Source of the DNA: JBCCTX01 sp965263105
Lineage (GTDB): Bacteria > Bacteroidota > Bacteroidia > J057
Length of the DNA stretch: 64,000 nucleotides
Direction of reading: 5' to 3'
Assembly: GCA_965263105.1 (NCBI GenBank)
Contig: CBDHGL010000003.1
Coordinates: forward strand, 124,001-188,000
Below, piece by piece: positions 1 through 9,678 of the stretch. Within the stretch, counting starts at the first letter, position 1. Each line of letters starts with the position of its first letter. The translations under genes were made by a program, and so were the position numbers. The notes under the pieces are model-generated. The model saw only the letters and a list, made by a program, of their open reading frames with translations, was not told the origin of the DNA and did not search any database.

Positions 1-102
1 TTTTAAGCGTTTGAAAACAAATTGCCCGGCATAAACAAAGCTTATAGCCTTTCCTTCTTCATCTAACTCAAATTTGAGGGGTCTATATTCCTCCCCCAAG
101 AA
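1..102 (-). pseudogene. Possible C-terminal coding remnant at window edge
   Basis: Read on the minus strand, the first hundred bases give an open stretch of 34 codons (FLGEEYRPLKFELDEEGK, then AISFVYAGQFVFKRLK) with protein-like composition. It resembles the beta-strand tail found at the end of many secreted serine hydrolases. An in-frame TAA lies directly upstream (105-103) and no ATG precedes it. It is therefore either a broken gene end or the start of a short TTG-initiated frame running out of the window. A second short coding-like stretch in another frame (about 265-205, minus) ends in its own stop, which would fit decay by frameshifts. The call rests on residue composition alone. The rest of 103-300 shows no gene. 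Confidence 0.3.
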
Positions 103-300
103 TTAACAGTAAAAAAGGAATGAGTCGATCCATATGGATAGTATTAATGGTTGAAAACTGTAGGAGAAAGAGGGAATATCGAGAAAAATAGTTGCATAAG
201 AACTCACAGCTCAGAAGTTTTATAAATTTCTCCTGTTTCTTTATTCAATCCTTTTAGAAGTTTTTATCATAAAGGACCTTCCCGGTAACTTAACTATCAT

Positions 301-3099
301 ATGAAAACATTCCACCTCTGGATTATCACATCCCTTCTTTTATTGCCTTATCTATCCTATTCTCAGGAATTCGTGGTTCGGGGGACTGTTGTAGACTCTG
401 CAGGAATCGGAATCCCTGGCATCACTACCTCCCTTCAAGCCTTGGCTAACTCCGATGTAGCTGTTGGAGCAATTACAGATAGGCAAGGAAAGTTCATTAT
501 TGAGCTTTCGGAGGCAGGGGCTTATCGCTTTATGGCCTTTTCCCCAGGCTTTATGTCTTTCGTAGATACCCTTAATCTTACTTTCCAAAAGGATGGCTAC
601 GAACTGGGAAAGATTCCCCTGGGTATTCGGGAGTTTACGGCGGATGAAGTAAGCATAGAAGCCGAGCAACCTGGTATGATCATATTGGGCGATACCGTGG
701 TATACAATGTAGCCGGTATACAGACTAGGCCGAATGCTGTGTTAGAAAAATTGCTAGAGCAGTTGCCTGGAATAGAAGTGAATGACGATGGAAGTGTAAC
801 CGCAGAAGGCCAACCTGTGCAACAGATAAAAATTGATGGGAGGGAGTTTTTTGGTAACAATGTCAAACTCGCTGTAAAAAATATTCCAGTAGAAGCGGTA
901 GACAAAATTCAGGTTACAGATAGTAAAACAGAAGAGTCTACCTTTACTAGGATAGACGATGGAGTGCAGTTAAAAACCCTTAATATCAAACTCAAGCCTG
1001 CTAGCCGTAGGGGATATTTTGGGAATCTCGCAGCTGGCTATGGCGTACCAGATGATCGGTATGTAGGCAAAGCCAATGCTTTCCGTTTTTCTCCCAAGAT
1101 GCAGTTGTCCGTTTTGGGCTTGGTGAATAATGTCAATGAAGTTGGGTTTGGAGGAGATCAAATTCGTGAATTCATGGGGGGATGGGATAACATGGGCTAT
1201 TCCGACTGGGATAGAGATGGAGTTTCCCTGGGAGGGGCAGCTGTGGGTATTCCCACAGAGTGGGGAGATGACGATGGCTTTATCAATACCCAAGCTGGAG
1301 GCTTCAACCTCAACTATCAACCTAGCAAACGTAGCCACATAACAGCTACCTACATTTATGGCGGTTCCTCGACGACTCGTGAAGAGCTCTCTTTTAGAAG
1401 GACCTTTCTGCCTGATAGATCCTTTACCACAGAAGATGAGGACCTACGAAATACCCGAGACGATGGCCATGCCTTTAACTTCCTCCTTCGACAGGAGTTG
1501 GACTCTACTCAACAGCTCCGCATCCAAGCTGCCGGAAGCTGGTCTGAGGGAAGGGAAGACAATGCCTCCTTGAGTCGCAGCCTGACGCAGGAAGGGCTTT
1601 TACAAAATAGCAGCACAAGAGATGTAGGGGAAAAGGCAGAAGAAGGCGTTCTGAATATAGGCCTACGGTATAATAAGCGCTTTAAGAAGCAGGGTCGAAA
1701 CATGCACCTGGGCTTCCAAGGTTCACTGGGAAATGAAAAAAGGGATTCGGATTTTCACTCTGATCTGGAAGTTCTCAATTCTGAAACAGGCTTATACGAC
1801 CGGGAATTATTGTTGCAAGAACAACTCTTTGATTTCCAAGAACAGTTCTACCGTATCTATTCGGGGTTCACTGAACCGTTGGATGAAAAGAACTTCCTTA
1901 CGTTCGGTCTTTCCCGCTATGTTGAGTCCAATGATAACATTCGCGATGCTTTTGATTTAGAAGAAGGGGCCACTGTTAATCGAATTCGAAACCAACAGCT
2001 GAGTAACCACTTTGAAAGATCCTTTGAAAGGAACCGGATGAGTGTGGGGTACCGACTGGATACCGAGCACTTCCGGATCCGTTCTGGAATAAACTTGGAA
2101 GATACCCGCTTGAAAAGTGATTACCTTTCTGAAGATACCAGCCTTAACCAGCCATTTTTTTTCATCTTACCCAATATAGACCTTCGCTATACCTTTGACA
2201 ATGAGTTGCGGATTGATCTCGAGTATGAAACCTCCATTGATGAGCCCTCTATGCAGCAACTTCAGCCTTTTGTGGATAATTCTAATCCCTTTAGGTTGTA
2301 CCAGGGGAATCCTGGATTGATACCTGAATACACCCACGAATTTGATTTTGATGTACGCCACTATGATCGGGAAGCACGCAAGGGAATGGGGATTTCTTTG
2401 GACTTAGATCTATATCGAGATCCCATAGCTACACGAAGGACAGTAGATGAACAATTGCGACAAATTTCCAGTCCCCTAAATGTAGATCGAGGCATGTCTA
2501 GCTATGCCAGAATATGGTATGAGCATCCCTTCAAATGGCTGAAGAGTAGTGTGTCCTTTTCTCTCCAGGGGAATTATCGCGAGAATGAACTATTTATAAA
2601 CGATGTGCTTACAGATGTGGAACATCAATATCTTTCCTTCTCTATGAGAGCCAGAAACAGGGACCGTCAAGTCATAGCCTACTATCTGAGGGCCTCCTGG
2701 TATATGAACCAAAGTCTTTATACAGGAAATACTTCCTTAGACCGCCAATCCTTTACTCACCGATACCAGGCAAATCTGGATTACCATGTCAATCAGCGCC
2801 TCACCCTTGCCTCTGATTTCTCTTACCGGCTATATACGGGGGATGCCTTTGCAGAGACCCAAGACCTGCCCATCTGGAGTGCAGAAATTCTCTACTATCC
2901 GTTCAAAGAATCCCAATTAGAACTTAAGCTTTCGGGAACCGACTTACTGAACAGAAACCAAGGATTCCAACGTAGGGTAAGCAGTACCTATATCGAAGAA
3001 AAACGCGTTACTTCCCTGGCTCGGTATTTTCTATTTACAGCCACCTGGAAGCTTTCGGCTTTGGGGGTGTCGGAGGGGAGGAAAAAATATCAAGGATGA
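301..3099 (+). CDS. TonB-dependent-receptor-like outer-membrane beta-barrel protein
   Basis: A 932-residue protein with a signal peptide (residues 1-21, ending SYSQ). A carboxypeptidase-regulatory-like beta-sandwich follows (about 23-110), then a plug-like region (about 120-215) with the segment DGREFFGNNVKLAVKNIP. The rest is a long beta-barrel-like C-terminal part rich in alternating aromatic residues, ending in TATWKLSAL. This order is typical of the Bacteroidota outer-membrane barrel family (OMP_b-brl_3), relatives of SusC/TonB receptors. No SusD partner is adjacent. The next gene on the same strand, 96 bases downstream, encodes a large secreted zinc protease, so the pair may act together at the cell surface. 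The substrate cannot be read from the sequence. The first ATG is used because it begins a good signal peptide. Confidence 0.85.
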   Translation: MKTFHLWIITSLLLLPYLSYSQEFVVRGTVVDSAGIGIPGITTSLQALANSDVAVGAITDRQGKFIIELSEAGAYRFMAFSPGFMSFVDTLNLTFQKDGYELGKIPLGIREFTADEVSIEAEQPGMIILGDTVVYNVAGIQTRPNAVLEKLLEQLPGIEVNDDGSVTAEGQPVQQIKIDGREFFGNNVKLAVKNIPVEAVDKIQVTDSKTEESTFTRIDDGVQLKTLNIKLKPASRRGYFGNLAAGYGVPDDRYVGKANAFRFSPKMQLSVLGLVNNVNEVGFGGDQIREFMGGWDNMGYSDWDRDGVSLGGAAVGIPTEWGDDDGFINTQAGGFNLNYQPSKRSHITATYIYGGSSTTREELSFRRTFLPDRSFTTEDEDLRNTRDDGHAFNFLLRQELDSTQQLRIQAAGSWSEGREDNASLSRSLTQEGLLQNSSTRDVGEKAEEGVLNIGLRYNKRFKKQGRNMHLGFQGSLGNEKRDSDFHSDLEVLNSETGLYDRELLLQEQLFDFQEQFYRIYSGFTEPLDEKNFLTFGLSRYVESNDNIRDAFDLEEGATVNRIRNQQLSNHFERSFERNRMSVGYRLDTEHFRIRSGINLEDTRLKSDYLSEDTSLNQPFFFILPNIDLRYTFDNELRIDLEYETSIDEPSMQQLQPFVDNSNPFRLYQGNPGLIPEYTHEFDFDVRHYDREARKGMGISLDLDLYRDPIATRRTVDEQLRQISSPLNVDRGMSSYARIWYEHPFKWLKSSVSFSLQGNYRENELFINDVLTDVEHQYLSFSMRARNRDRQVIAYYLRASWYMNQSLYTGNTSLDRQSFTHRYQANLDYHVNQRLTLASDFSYRLYTGDAFAETQDLPIWSAEILYYPFKESQLELKLSGTDLLNRNQGFQRRVSSTYIEEKRVTSLARYFLFTATWKLSALGVSEGRKKYQG

Positions 3100-3195
3100 T
3101 ATAGAGTATTGGCTAAAATATTAGAATCCTAATGGAAAAACCCCTAATATTGATTTTTTACAAACTACAGAAACAAATCAAAAGCATCATTTCTC

Positions 3196-5670
3196 ATGAA
3201 AAGAAGATTTTCATCCAGTAGGAAGTTCTCTGTATTAATAGCCTTTATGTTAAGCGTCTTCCTACTTTTTGCCCAAGAAGCGGAGGAAAAAAAGGAAGAA
3301 CCCAAAAAGAAAGGCCCCAAGGCCTTTGAAGAATTAATCACGGAGGAAGCTGCTAGTGATGAGGGCTTATTTACTGTCCACAGGATGGGTTCAGACTATT
3401 ATTTTGAGATTGCTGATAGTCTATTGGAAAGGGAAATTCTAATTGTAAGCCGCATCGCCGGGACCATTGAAGGCTTCAATTTTGGCGGAGCGGGGATGAA
3501 AGCTCGGGGACAGCAGGTTTGGCGATGGCAAAAGAAGGATGAGCGCCTGCTCCTGCGTTCGGTTTCTTTTGACAATGTTGCAGATGAAAACCAACCCATT
3601 TACCAATCTGTAAGGAACAATAATTTCGAACCAATCATAATGACGTTCAAGCAGGAAGCCTGGGGGAAAGATTCTACTTCTTATATCATCAAAGTAAATG
3701 ATTTATTTGAGTCAGATGTGGCTGTAATCGGCCCCTTGAGTGCCAACCAGAGACGTAACTTCAAGGTGAAGAACTTGGATAAGAAGCGCACCCTTATCAA
3801 TTATGTGAAGAGTTTTCCTTTGAATACGGAGGTACGTCATATACTCACCTATAATGCAGATGAACTTCCTGCCAATCGACTTACGAAAACACTTTCTATT
3901 GAGATGAATCAGTCGATGATTTTGCTCCCAAAAGAGCCAATGATGCCAAGGCTGTATGATCCAAGAGTGGGCTTTTTCTCTGTCCAACAAACTGACTATG
4001 GCAGGGATGCCCAAAAAGCTGAGCAAAGGACCTTTATTACCCGTTGGCGGCTAGAGCCCAAAGATCCTGAAGCTTTTGCCCGGGGGGAACTCGTCGAACC
4101 AGTCAAGCCTATTGTATATTACATCGATCCAGCTACCCCCGAAAAATGGCGTAAATACATCAAGCAAGGCGTTGACGATTGGGAGCTGGCATTCAGAGAG
4201 GCTGGTTTCAAGAATGCTATTCGAGGGGAGTACCCTCCCTCTCCCGAAGAAGATCCCGAATGGAGTCCTGAGGATGTACGCTATTCAGTTATCCGCTATA
4301 CAGCCAATCCCATTCAAAATGCCATGGGGCCACATGTGCATGACCCACGCTCAGGAGAAATTATTGAAAGTGATATTATTTGGTACCACAATGTGATGAA
4401 CCTACTACGAAACTGGTATTTTGTCCAAACAGCAGCAGTAAACCCCAATGCGAGGAAGGTGAAATTTGCTGATGAAGTAATGGGAGAATTAATCCGTTTT
4501 GTCTCCGCTCATGAGGTGGGGCATACCTTAGGATTTCCGCATAATATGGGGGCTAGTTATGCCTACCCTACTGATTCCTTACGTTCGCCTAGTTTCACTG
4601 CACGTATGGGTACCGCTCCTTCTATCATGGACTACGCCCGCTTCAACTACGTTGCTCAACCTGGAGATAATGTGGCTCTTTTTCCTCAAATCGGCATCTA
4701 TGATAAGTGGGCTGTCAAATGGGGATATACTCCGATTTTGGAAGCCAATAGTCCAGATGAAGAAAAAGAAACCTTGCACAGTTGGATCAAAGAGCATGCA
4801 GGAGATCCTATGTATTGGTATGGACGTCAGGCCTTTAACCCCATAGATCCCCGGGCACAAACTGAAGACCTAAGTGATGACGCGATGAAAGCCAGTACCT
4901 ATGGGATAGAAAATCTTAAGCGGATTCTCCCAAACTTGGTCAAGTGGACAGAGGAGTTGGGGAAAGACTACAATGATTTGGAAGAGCTCTATAACCAGCT
5001 AATTGTTCAATGGGGACGTTATAATGGACACGTAAAGTCCAATATAGGAGGGGTTTATGAAAATCATAAAACCTATGACCAAGAAGGGCCAGTATATAAA
5101 ATAGTAGAGAAAAGTACCCAAAAAGAAGCCATGAGATGGCTACAGAGGGAAACTTTCGCCACACCTCAATGGATATTAGACAAAGATGTGCTGAGCCGCA
5201 TAGAAGGTACCGGGAGTTTGGAGCGGATTCGTCGCTACCAATCAAGAACCCTAGGACAGATATTGGAATTTGGGAGGTTGGCACGACTCATTGAGGCTGA
5301 GGCACTTAATGGCTCCCAGGCCTACTCAGCACTCGAAATGCTAAATGATTTAAGGGGAGGGTTGTGGTCAGAACTTTCTTCTCGAAGCTCAATAGATCCA
5401 TTCCGGAGAAACCTCCAGAGGGCTTACCTGGAAAGGATGGAATACCTGATGACTCAAGAACAAGCTACTCCAGCCAATTCATTTTTCAGACAATTTATAA
5501 CTAGTGTGGATGCCAGCCAATCGGATATACGTCCCCTTGTGAGAGGGCAATTAAATACGTTGTTGAAAAACGTCAAAAAAGCTACCAAGACTCAATCGGA
5601 CCCCCTAACGAAGTTCCATCTGGAAGACGTGGCTGAGCGGATCAAAAAGATATTGGGAGAGGAAAAGTAG
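3196..5670 (+). CDS. Secreted zinc-dependent metalloprotease (DUF5117/DUF5118 type)
   Basis: An 824-residue exported protein. An N-terminal hydrophobic signal (about 10-27) is followed by a charged Glu/Lys-rich linker (28-42). The HExxHxxGxxH zinc site is clear: HEVGH at 439-443 with a third histidine at 449, in the metzincin pattern, followed by SIMDY (about 476-480), a likely Met-turn. The long N-terminal part with VSRIAG and the QVWRW segment is the DUF5118/DUF5117 architecture of large Bacteroidota and proteobacterial proteases, and length fits the family. It follows the barrel-protein gene on the same strand and probably works in the periplasm or at the surface. Physiological substrates of this family are mostly unknown. 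It converges on the cyclophilin gene with only 11 bases between stop codons. Confidence 0.88.
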   Translation: MKRRFSSSRKFSVLIAFMLSVFLLFAQEAEEKKEEPKKKGPKAFEELITEEAASDEGLFTVHRMGSDYYFEIADSLLEREILIVSRIAGTIEGFNFGGAGMKARGQQVWRWQKKDERLLLRSVSFDNVADENQPIYQSVRNNNFEPIIMTFKQEAWGKDSTSYIIKVNDLFESDVAVIGPLSANQRRNFKVKNLDKKRTLINYVKSFPLNTEVRHILTYNADELPANRLTKTLSIEMNQSMILLPKEPMMPRLYDPRVGFFSVQQTDYGRDAQKAEQRTFITRWRLEPKDPEAFARGELVEPVKPIVYYIDPATPEKWRKYIKQGVDDWELAFREAGFKNAIRGEYPPSPEEDPEWSPEDVRYSVIRYTANPIQNAMGPHVHDPRSGEIIESDIIWYHNVMNLLRNWYFVQTAAVNPNARKVKFADEVMGELIRFVSAHEVGHTLGFPHNMGASYAYPTDSLRSPSFTARMGTAPSIMDYARFNYVAQPGDNVALFPQIGIYDKWAVKWGYTPILEANSPDEEKETLHSWIKEHAGDPMYWYGRQAFNPIDPRAQTEDLSDDAMKASTYGIENLKRILPNLVKWTEELGKDYNDLEELYNQLIVQWGRYNGHVKSNIGGVYENHKTYDQEGPVYKIVEKSTQKEAMRWLQRETFATPQWILDKDVLSRIEGTGSLERIRRYQSRTLGQILEFGRLARLIEAEALNGSQAYSALEMLNDLRGGLWSELSSRSSIDPFRRNLQRAYLERMEYLMTQEQATPANSFFRQFITSVDASQSDIRPLVRGQLNTLLKNVKKATKTQSDPLTKFHLEDVAERIKKILGEEK

Positions 5671-5686
5671 TGAGATAATCACTACT
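5666..5686. terminator. Hairpin between convergent stops
   Basis: An 8-bp perfect stem (AGTAGTGA / TCACTACT, loop GATAA) spans both stop codons of the convergent protease and cyclophilin genes. There is no T-tract on either side, so it is a weak terminator at best. Its placement is what suggests the role. Confidence 0.4.
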
Positions 5687-6119
5687 CCCCAATCATAATT
5701 ATCTGCTCGATCTTATCGCCCCCACGGATCTGATCGATCACGTCTAGCCCTTCTACCACCTTGCCAAAGCAGGTGTGGTTGCGGTCGAGGTGCTGGGTAT
5801 TTTGTCTATTGTGGCAAATGAAGAATTGGGAGCCTCCTGTATTTCTCCCCGCATGAGCCATGGAAAGCACTCCCCGATCGTGGAATTGCTTTTCTCCGTC
5901 CAATTCACAGGGAATCGTATATCCTGGACCTCCGCGTCCAGTACCCTCAGGACATCCTCCCTGAATCATGAAATCGGGTATCACCCGGTGGAAGGTAAGG
6001 CCATTGTAAAAGCCTTCTTCAGCCAGCTTAATAAAGTTAGCTACCGCCTTTGGGGCATCATCTTCATAAAAAGATACCTTCATTACCCCTTTGGCTGTGT
6101 GTATTTCTGCTTGTTTCAT
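5682..6119 (-). CDS. Peptidyl-prolyl cis-trans isomerase, cyclophilin type
   Basis: A 145-residue cyclophilin that accelerates proline isomerisation during folding. The family core is visible: KAVANFIKLAEEGFYNGLTFHRVIPDFMIQGG, where the FHRVI-FMIQGG segment holds the active-site Arg, Phe and Gln. SMAHAGRNTGGSQFFI follows, and HLDRNHTCFGKVVEG closes the fold. No signal peptide is present, so it is probably cytoplasmic. I chose the MKQAEI start rather than a Met six codons upstream because it matches the usual N-terminus of this compact form. It lies 46 bases after pheT on the same strand and is probably cotranscribed with it. Confidence 0.93.
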   Translation of the reverse strand: MKQAEIHTAKGVMKVSFYEDDAPKAVANFIKLAEEGFYNGLTFHRVIPDFMIQGGCPEGTGRGGPGYTIPCELDGEKQFHDRGVLSMAHAGRNTGGSQFFICHNRQNTQHLDRNHTCFGKVVEGLDVIDQIRGGDKIEQIIMIGE

Positions 6120-6165
6120 ATATAATAGGTTTCTCAATTCTCATTTTTAAACTTTCAATTCTCGA

Positions 6166-8565
6166 TTATCCCCTCAAGGTAACCCCCAATTCTTTCTCCA
6201 ATAGGTTCAATGCCCGGGAGATGACTTTGTCCGCGGCTTTGTCTTCCAGCGTTTTTCGATCATCTCTCAATACGATAGATATCAAGTAACTTTTCTTGCC
6301 TTTGGGAATTCCTTCCCCCAGGTAAATGTCATGCAACTCGATGCTTTGAATGAGTTTAGGATTGGCCTTTTGTACACAAGTTTTGATCTCGGAAAAACTT
6401 TGAGTCTCTCCAAGCAGCAAACTGAGATCCCTGCGAATCGAGGGATATATGGGGATATCCTCAAAAGTAATCTCAGTGTTAGCATAGTGTTGGACCAATT
6501 TGGGCCAGTGCACACATAGATAGAATACCTCATTCCGTACATCGTATTTCTCCTGCCACTCTCCTGCTACCCGGCCAAGGTAAAGAATCTGCTGGTTATG
6601 GGATACCAGTTCTAGGCCATAATCCAATTCCGGATGCTCTATGGGGCGTAGTTCCCCTTCCAACTTGAATAGAGACCGAAGTCGATCCACTTCTCGGGTA
6701 AGGGTAAAGAGGTTGACAGCCTCAGGTTTATTTTCCCAGTGTGGAGCGTGCACTTTTCCAGTAATGACCAATACCAGCCATTCTTCCTCTCTGTATTCCT
6801 CTCCGTATTTCCCGTAGGTCCTTCCAAATTCAAAGAATTTGAGGTCCTCATTCTGCCGATTTTGGTTGAATCGAATGCTTTCCAATACGGAAGGCAGCAT
6901 GGATTGTCTCAGAATAGCCAGGTCCTCACTCAGGGGATTTAACATGGGTACAGCATATTTATCCCCCAGTTCTTGACTAACAAGTGAGTTGGTCAGGGTT
7001 TCGTAAAAACCATTGGCTGCTAGGTAATCTGAGTAGCGTTCACGCAATTGGTAGGCATCTATTCCCTCTTGGTACGAAAGGGAGAGATTGACTTTCTCTG
7101 GGATTTCAATTCGATTATAGCCATATACCCTTAGCACCTCTTCCATGACGTCGTGGGGGCGCTGGACATCCACCCGGTAAGGAGGTACCCTGAGGTGGAG
7201 GATATCCTTATCTTTATTGTCCTCTTCTACCTGTATTTCAAGTGCTTCTAGGATTTCTATCTGTGTCTTTTTAGGAATTTTCTTCCCATAGAGCGTATTG
7301 GCACGTTTTATTGACAAATCTACCTCGAAATGGGGGAATTCTCGGGTGCGAATATCAGTGAGCTTTGACAGGCTTCCACCTGCCAACTCTACCACAAGGC
7401 TTGCCGAACGGAGGACCGCTGTGGCATTCATGTGGGGGTCTACCCCCCGCTCGAAGCGGAAGGCAGCATCCGTATGGAGGCCCAGTCGCTTGGAAGTCTT
7501 TCGTACCGAGCCGGGATCGAAATAAGCTGCTTCCAACAGGATATTTTTTGTTTTGTCCGTTACCCCCGAACTCAACCCCCCCATGATTCCTCCAATTCCC
7601 AGCATCCCCTTTGCATCACAAATCATCAAGTCTTCCTTGGCCAGGATTTTTCTCTCGACCTTGTCCAGGGTGGTAAAGGTCGTGTCCTGATCCATGGTCT
7701 TGACGATGATCTGCTGACCCTTCAGGGTATCTGCATCATAGGCATGCAGGGGTTGTCCCAATTCCATCATCACATAGTTGGTGATATCAACCACATTATT
7801 GATCGGGCGCAATCCAATGGATTCTAGCCGCTTTTTGAGCCAATCAGGGCTTTCTCCTATTGTAACTCCCTTCACGTATATACCCGCAAAAGCATGGCAC
7901 TTGTCTTCGTCCACAATTTCTATGGCTATAGGGTTTTCTAGCTTAGATTTCTTATAGTCAATAGAGATGGGAGGCATATGGGCTTTTTTTCTCATGAAAG
8001 CTCCCAGGTCTCGAGCAACGCCATAGTGCGATACGCCATCAATACGGTTGGGGGTGAGGTCGATCTCTATTTGATAATCTTGCTCATCTTTAAGGGTTTC
8101 AGCAAAGGGGGTACCTACAACCAAATCTGAATCCAGTACCATGATTCCCGCATGGTCGGCACCTAATCCCAACTCATCCTCTGCACAGATCATCCCCATG
8201 GATACCTCTCCGCGTATTTTCCCCTTTTTGATTTTGAAGGGATCCCCCTCAAAGGGATGGAGGGTAGTTCCAATCGTTGCTACAGGTACCATTTGGTCTG
8301 CCGCTACATTCGGAGCCCCGCATACGATATGCAAGGACTCTTCTTCCCCCACATCTACCAAGCAGACTTTAAGTCTGTCAGCATTGGGATGCTGTTCTGC
8401 CGATAGTACCTTTCCTACGACAACCCCTTCTAGGGTTTCTGGCGCCCTGCCTAACCGCTCTAAGCCTCCTACTTCCAATCCTAACATGGTCAGTATATCA
8501 CTGAGCTCCTCAATAGAGTAATCAAAGCCAATATAATCCTGTAACCAACTATAAGAAATTTTCAT
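6166..8565 (-). CDS. pheT: Phenylalanyl-tRNA synthetase beta subunit
   Basis: A 799-residue beta chain of the alpha2-beta2 enzyme that charges tRNA-Phe. Visible domains in order are the EMAP-like OB tRNA-binding domain (about 40-150, with AEQHPNADRLKVCLVDVG), the B3/B4 editing domain (about 210-380, with GLRPINNVVDITNYVMMELG), the B5 domain (about 410-480), the catalytic-like core (NPLSEDLAILRQSMLPS, where partner residues lie) and the C-terminal FDX-ACB anticodon-binding domain (about 705-798, with YPSIRRDLSLLL). Full family length. The alpha-subunit gene pheS is not in this window. A TAnnTTTG-type promoter lies just upstream. Confidence 0.97.
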   Translation of the reverse strand: MKISYSWLQDYIGFDYSIEELSDILTMLGLEVGGLERLGRAPETLEGVVVGKVLSAEQHPNADRLKVCLVDVGEEESLHIVCGAPNVAADQMVPVATIGTTLHPFEGDPFKIKKGKIRGEVSMGMICAEDELGLGADHAGIMVLDSDLVVGTPFAETLKDEQDYQIEIDLTPNRIDGVSHYGVARDLGAFMRKKAHMPPISIDYKKSKLENPIAIEIVDEDKCHAFAGIYVKGVTIGESPDWLKKRLESIGLRPINNVVDITNYVMMELGQPLHAYDADTLKGQQIIVKTMDQDTTFTTLDKVERKILAKEDLMICDAKGMLGIGGIMGGLSSGVTDKTKNILLEAAYFDPGSVRKTSKRLGLHTDAAFRFERGVDPHMNATAVLRSASLVVELAGGSLSKLTDIRTREFPHFEVDLSIKRANTLYGKKIPKKTQIEILEALEIQVEEDNKDKDILHLRVPPYRVDVQRPHDVMEEVLRVYGYNRIEIPEKVNLSLSYQEGIDAYQLRERYSDYLAANGFYETLTNSLVSQELGDKYAVPMLNPLSEDLAILRQSMLPSVLESIRFNQNRQNEDLKFFEFGRTYGKYGEEYREEEWLVLVITGKVHAPHWENKPEAVNLFTLTREVDRLRSLFKLEGELRPIEHPELDYGLELVSHNQQILYLGRVAGEWQEKYDVRNEVFYLCVHWPKLVQHYANTEITFEDIPIYPSIRRDLSLLLGETQSFSEIKTCVQKANPKLIQSIELHDIYLGEGIPKGKKSYLISIVLRDDRKTLEDKAADKVISRALNLLEKELGVTLRG

Positions 8566-8592
8566 AATTCACAAATGATCCATATGGAGGTG

Positions 8593-8600
8593 CAAAGATA
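8593..8600 (-). promoter_or_regulatory. Bacteroidota -7 box for pheT
   Basis: On the minus strand this reads TATCTTTG, an exact match to the Bacteroidota sigma-ABfr -7 consensus TAnnTTTG, 28 bases before the pheT start codon. A convincing -33 TTTG is not seen. No T-box-like or other leader structure precedes pheT. Confidence 0.6.
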
Positions 8601-8715
8601 GAAAATCACAGCTTTTATCGAGGGCGAGGATTTTTTTTTTAATTTACCTCAATCCTGAAACTTCTTTCTTAAGAAAGAGGGTAGGGAATAGATTCGAACC
8701 CTCAAATACCCTTGT

Positions 8716-9453
8716 ATGCAAATTGTACCAGCAATCTATATTCACGACGAAAAGCCTGCTATTTATAGACCCGGGGACTATGAACACCTAGAATATATCG
8801 ATAAAGATCCTTATGAGGTCATTAAGACGCTAGATGTAAAAGGGATAAACCGTATTCTCCTCATTGATGTAGACGCCTCCTTGCCAGGAGAGGGGAAAAA
8901 CAACAAAGGAATTATCGGCTCCTTATCGAACACCTGTGTGGCTGATATTCAAGTAGGAGGTGGGATAGACGATATGGAGTACCTGAAATCCCTTCAATAT
9001 GCCGGGGTTGATTTTTTCGTCCTAGGCTCGGTTGTGTATGATAATTTTGACTTCGTCAGGCAGCTTGCCCAGGAAGATCACGTGAAAAACGATGACATAC
9101 TCATTTCTATTGATGTGTTGGATGGTAAGCTTTTCTATCATGGGTGGAACGATCCCGTAGTAGGCCTTTCACCAGAAGAACTCATGTGGAAATGTATCAA
9201 CATTGGATTAAATAGCTTCAATGTAACAGATGTGCGAAAAGGAGCCGATTCGCCCAATTTTGATTTTTACAGCAAGCTTATTGAACAATTTCCTGGGGCC
9301 ACCATTGGAGCAGCCGGAAATATCCACACCTTTGATCAAGTGCTTAAACTGGAATCTGTCGGGGTGAGAGAGGTATATGTTGGAAATCGCATTTATAAAG
9401 AGCCCGAACTCATTCAGGCCTTGGCCGAATTCAATAAAAGTCGGGAGGATTAA
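8716..9453 (+). CDS. HisA/HisF-fold TIM-barrel protein with altered active site
   Basis: A 245-residue (beta/alpha)8 barrel clearly related to the histidine-pathway proteins HisA and HisF: MQIVPAI at the first strand, LLIDVDAS at the second, IQVGGGI in the phosphate-binding third segment, ISIDVLDGK at the fifth and GAAGNIHT at the seventh. Key differences are visible. The HisA/HisF catalytic aspartate of strand 1 (PAID or PCLD) is Tyr8, and the strand-6 motif that normally reads tDI-rDGT is TDVRKGADSPN, missing the Asp-Gly-Thr. The second catalytic Asp, in ISIDV, is retained. No other his gene is adjacent. It is probably a paralogue with another substrate or a non-catalytic role, and annotation as hisA or hisF would be unsafe. 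Confidence 0.8.
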   Translation: MQIVPAIYIHDEKPAIYRPGDYEHLEYIDKDPYEVIKTLDVKGINRILLIDVDASLPGEGKNNKGIIGSLSNTCVADIQVGGGIDDMEYLKSLQYAGVDFFVLGSVVYDNFDFVRQLAQEDHVKNDDILISIDVLDGKLFYHGWNDPVVGLSPEELMWKCINIGLNSFNVTDVRKGADSPNFDFYSKLIEQFPGATIGAAGNIHTFDQVLKLESVGVREVYVGNRIYKEPELIQALAEFNKSRED

Positions 9454-9678
9454 GTAGTATTCAGCATGAGAAAATGATCATCATCGGGAGTATTCATTGG
9501 TTTTTGATCTGTAATGAGCTCCCTTAAGTTTCTACCTATCAAGTATTAATGGCACAAATATTAGTGTAAGACAAACTCCATTATTTATTTCTAAAAAATT
9601 TTATTTGTTGGGTAATTTACTGGCGAGAAACGACAGTGGGTAAATTATAAATGCTTATTGTTATATAGACTCGTTGTT

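Noticed and set aside
8680..8705. T-loop-like GATTCGAACC before the HisA-fold gene
   Set aside because: On the minus strand it reads GGTTCGAATC, but the five bases on each side do not pair as a T-stem and no acceptor or anticodon arm is present, so it is not a tRNA.
8566..8715. Leader peptide or T-box upstream of pheT
   Set aside because: The distance from the -7 box to the start is only 28 bases and no structured leader is visible.
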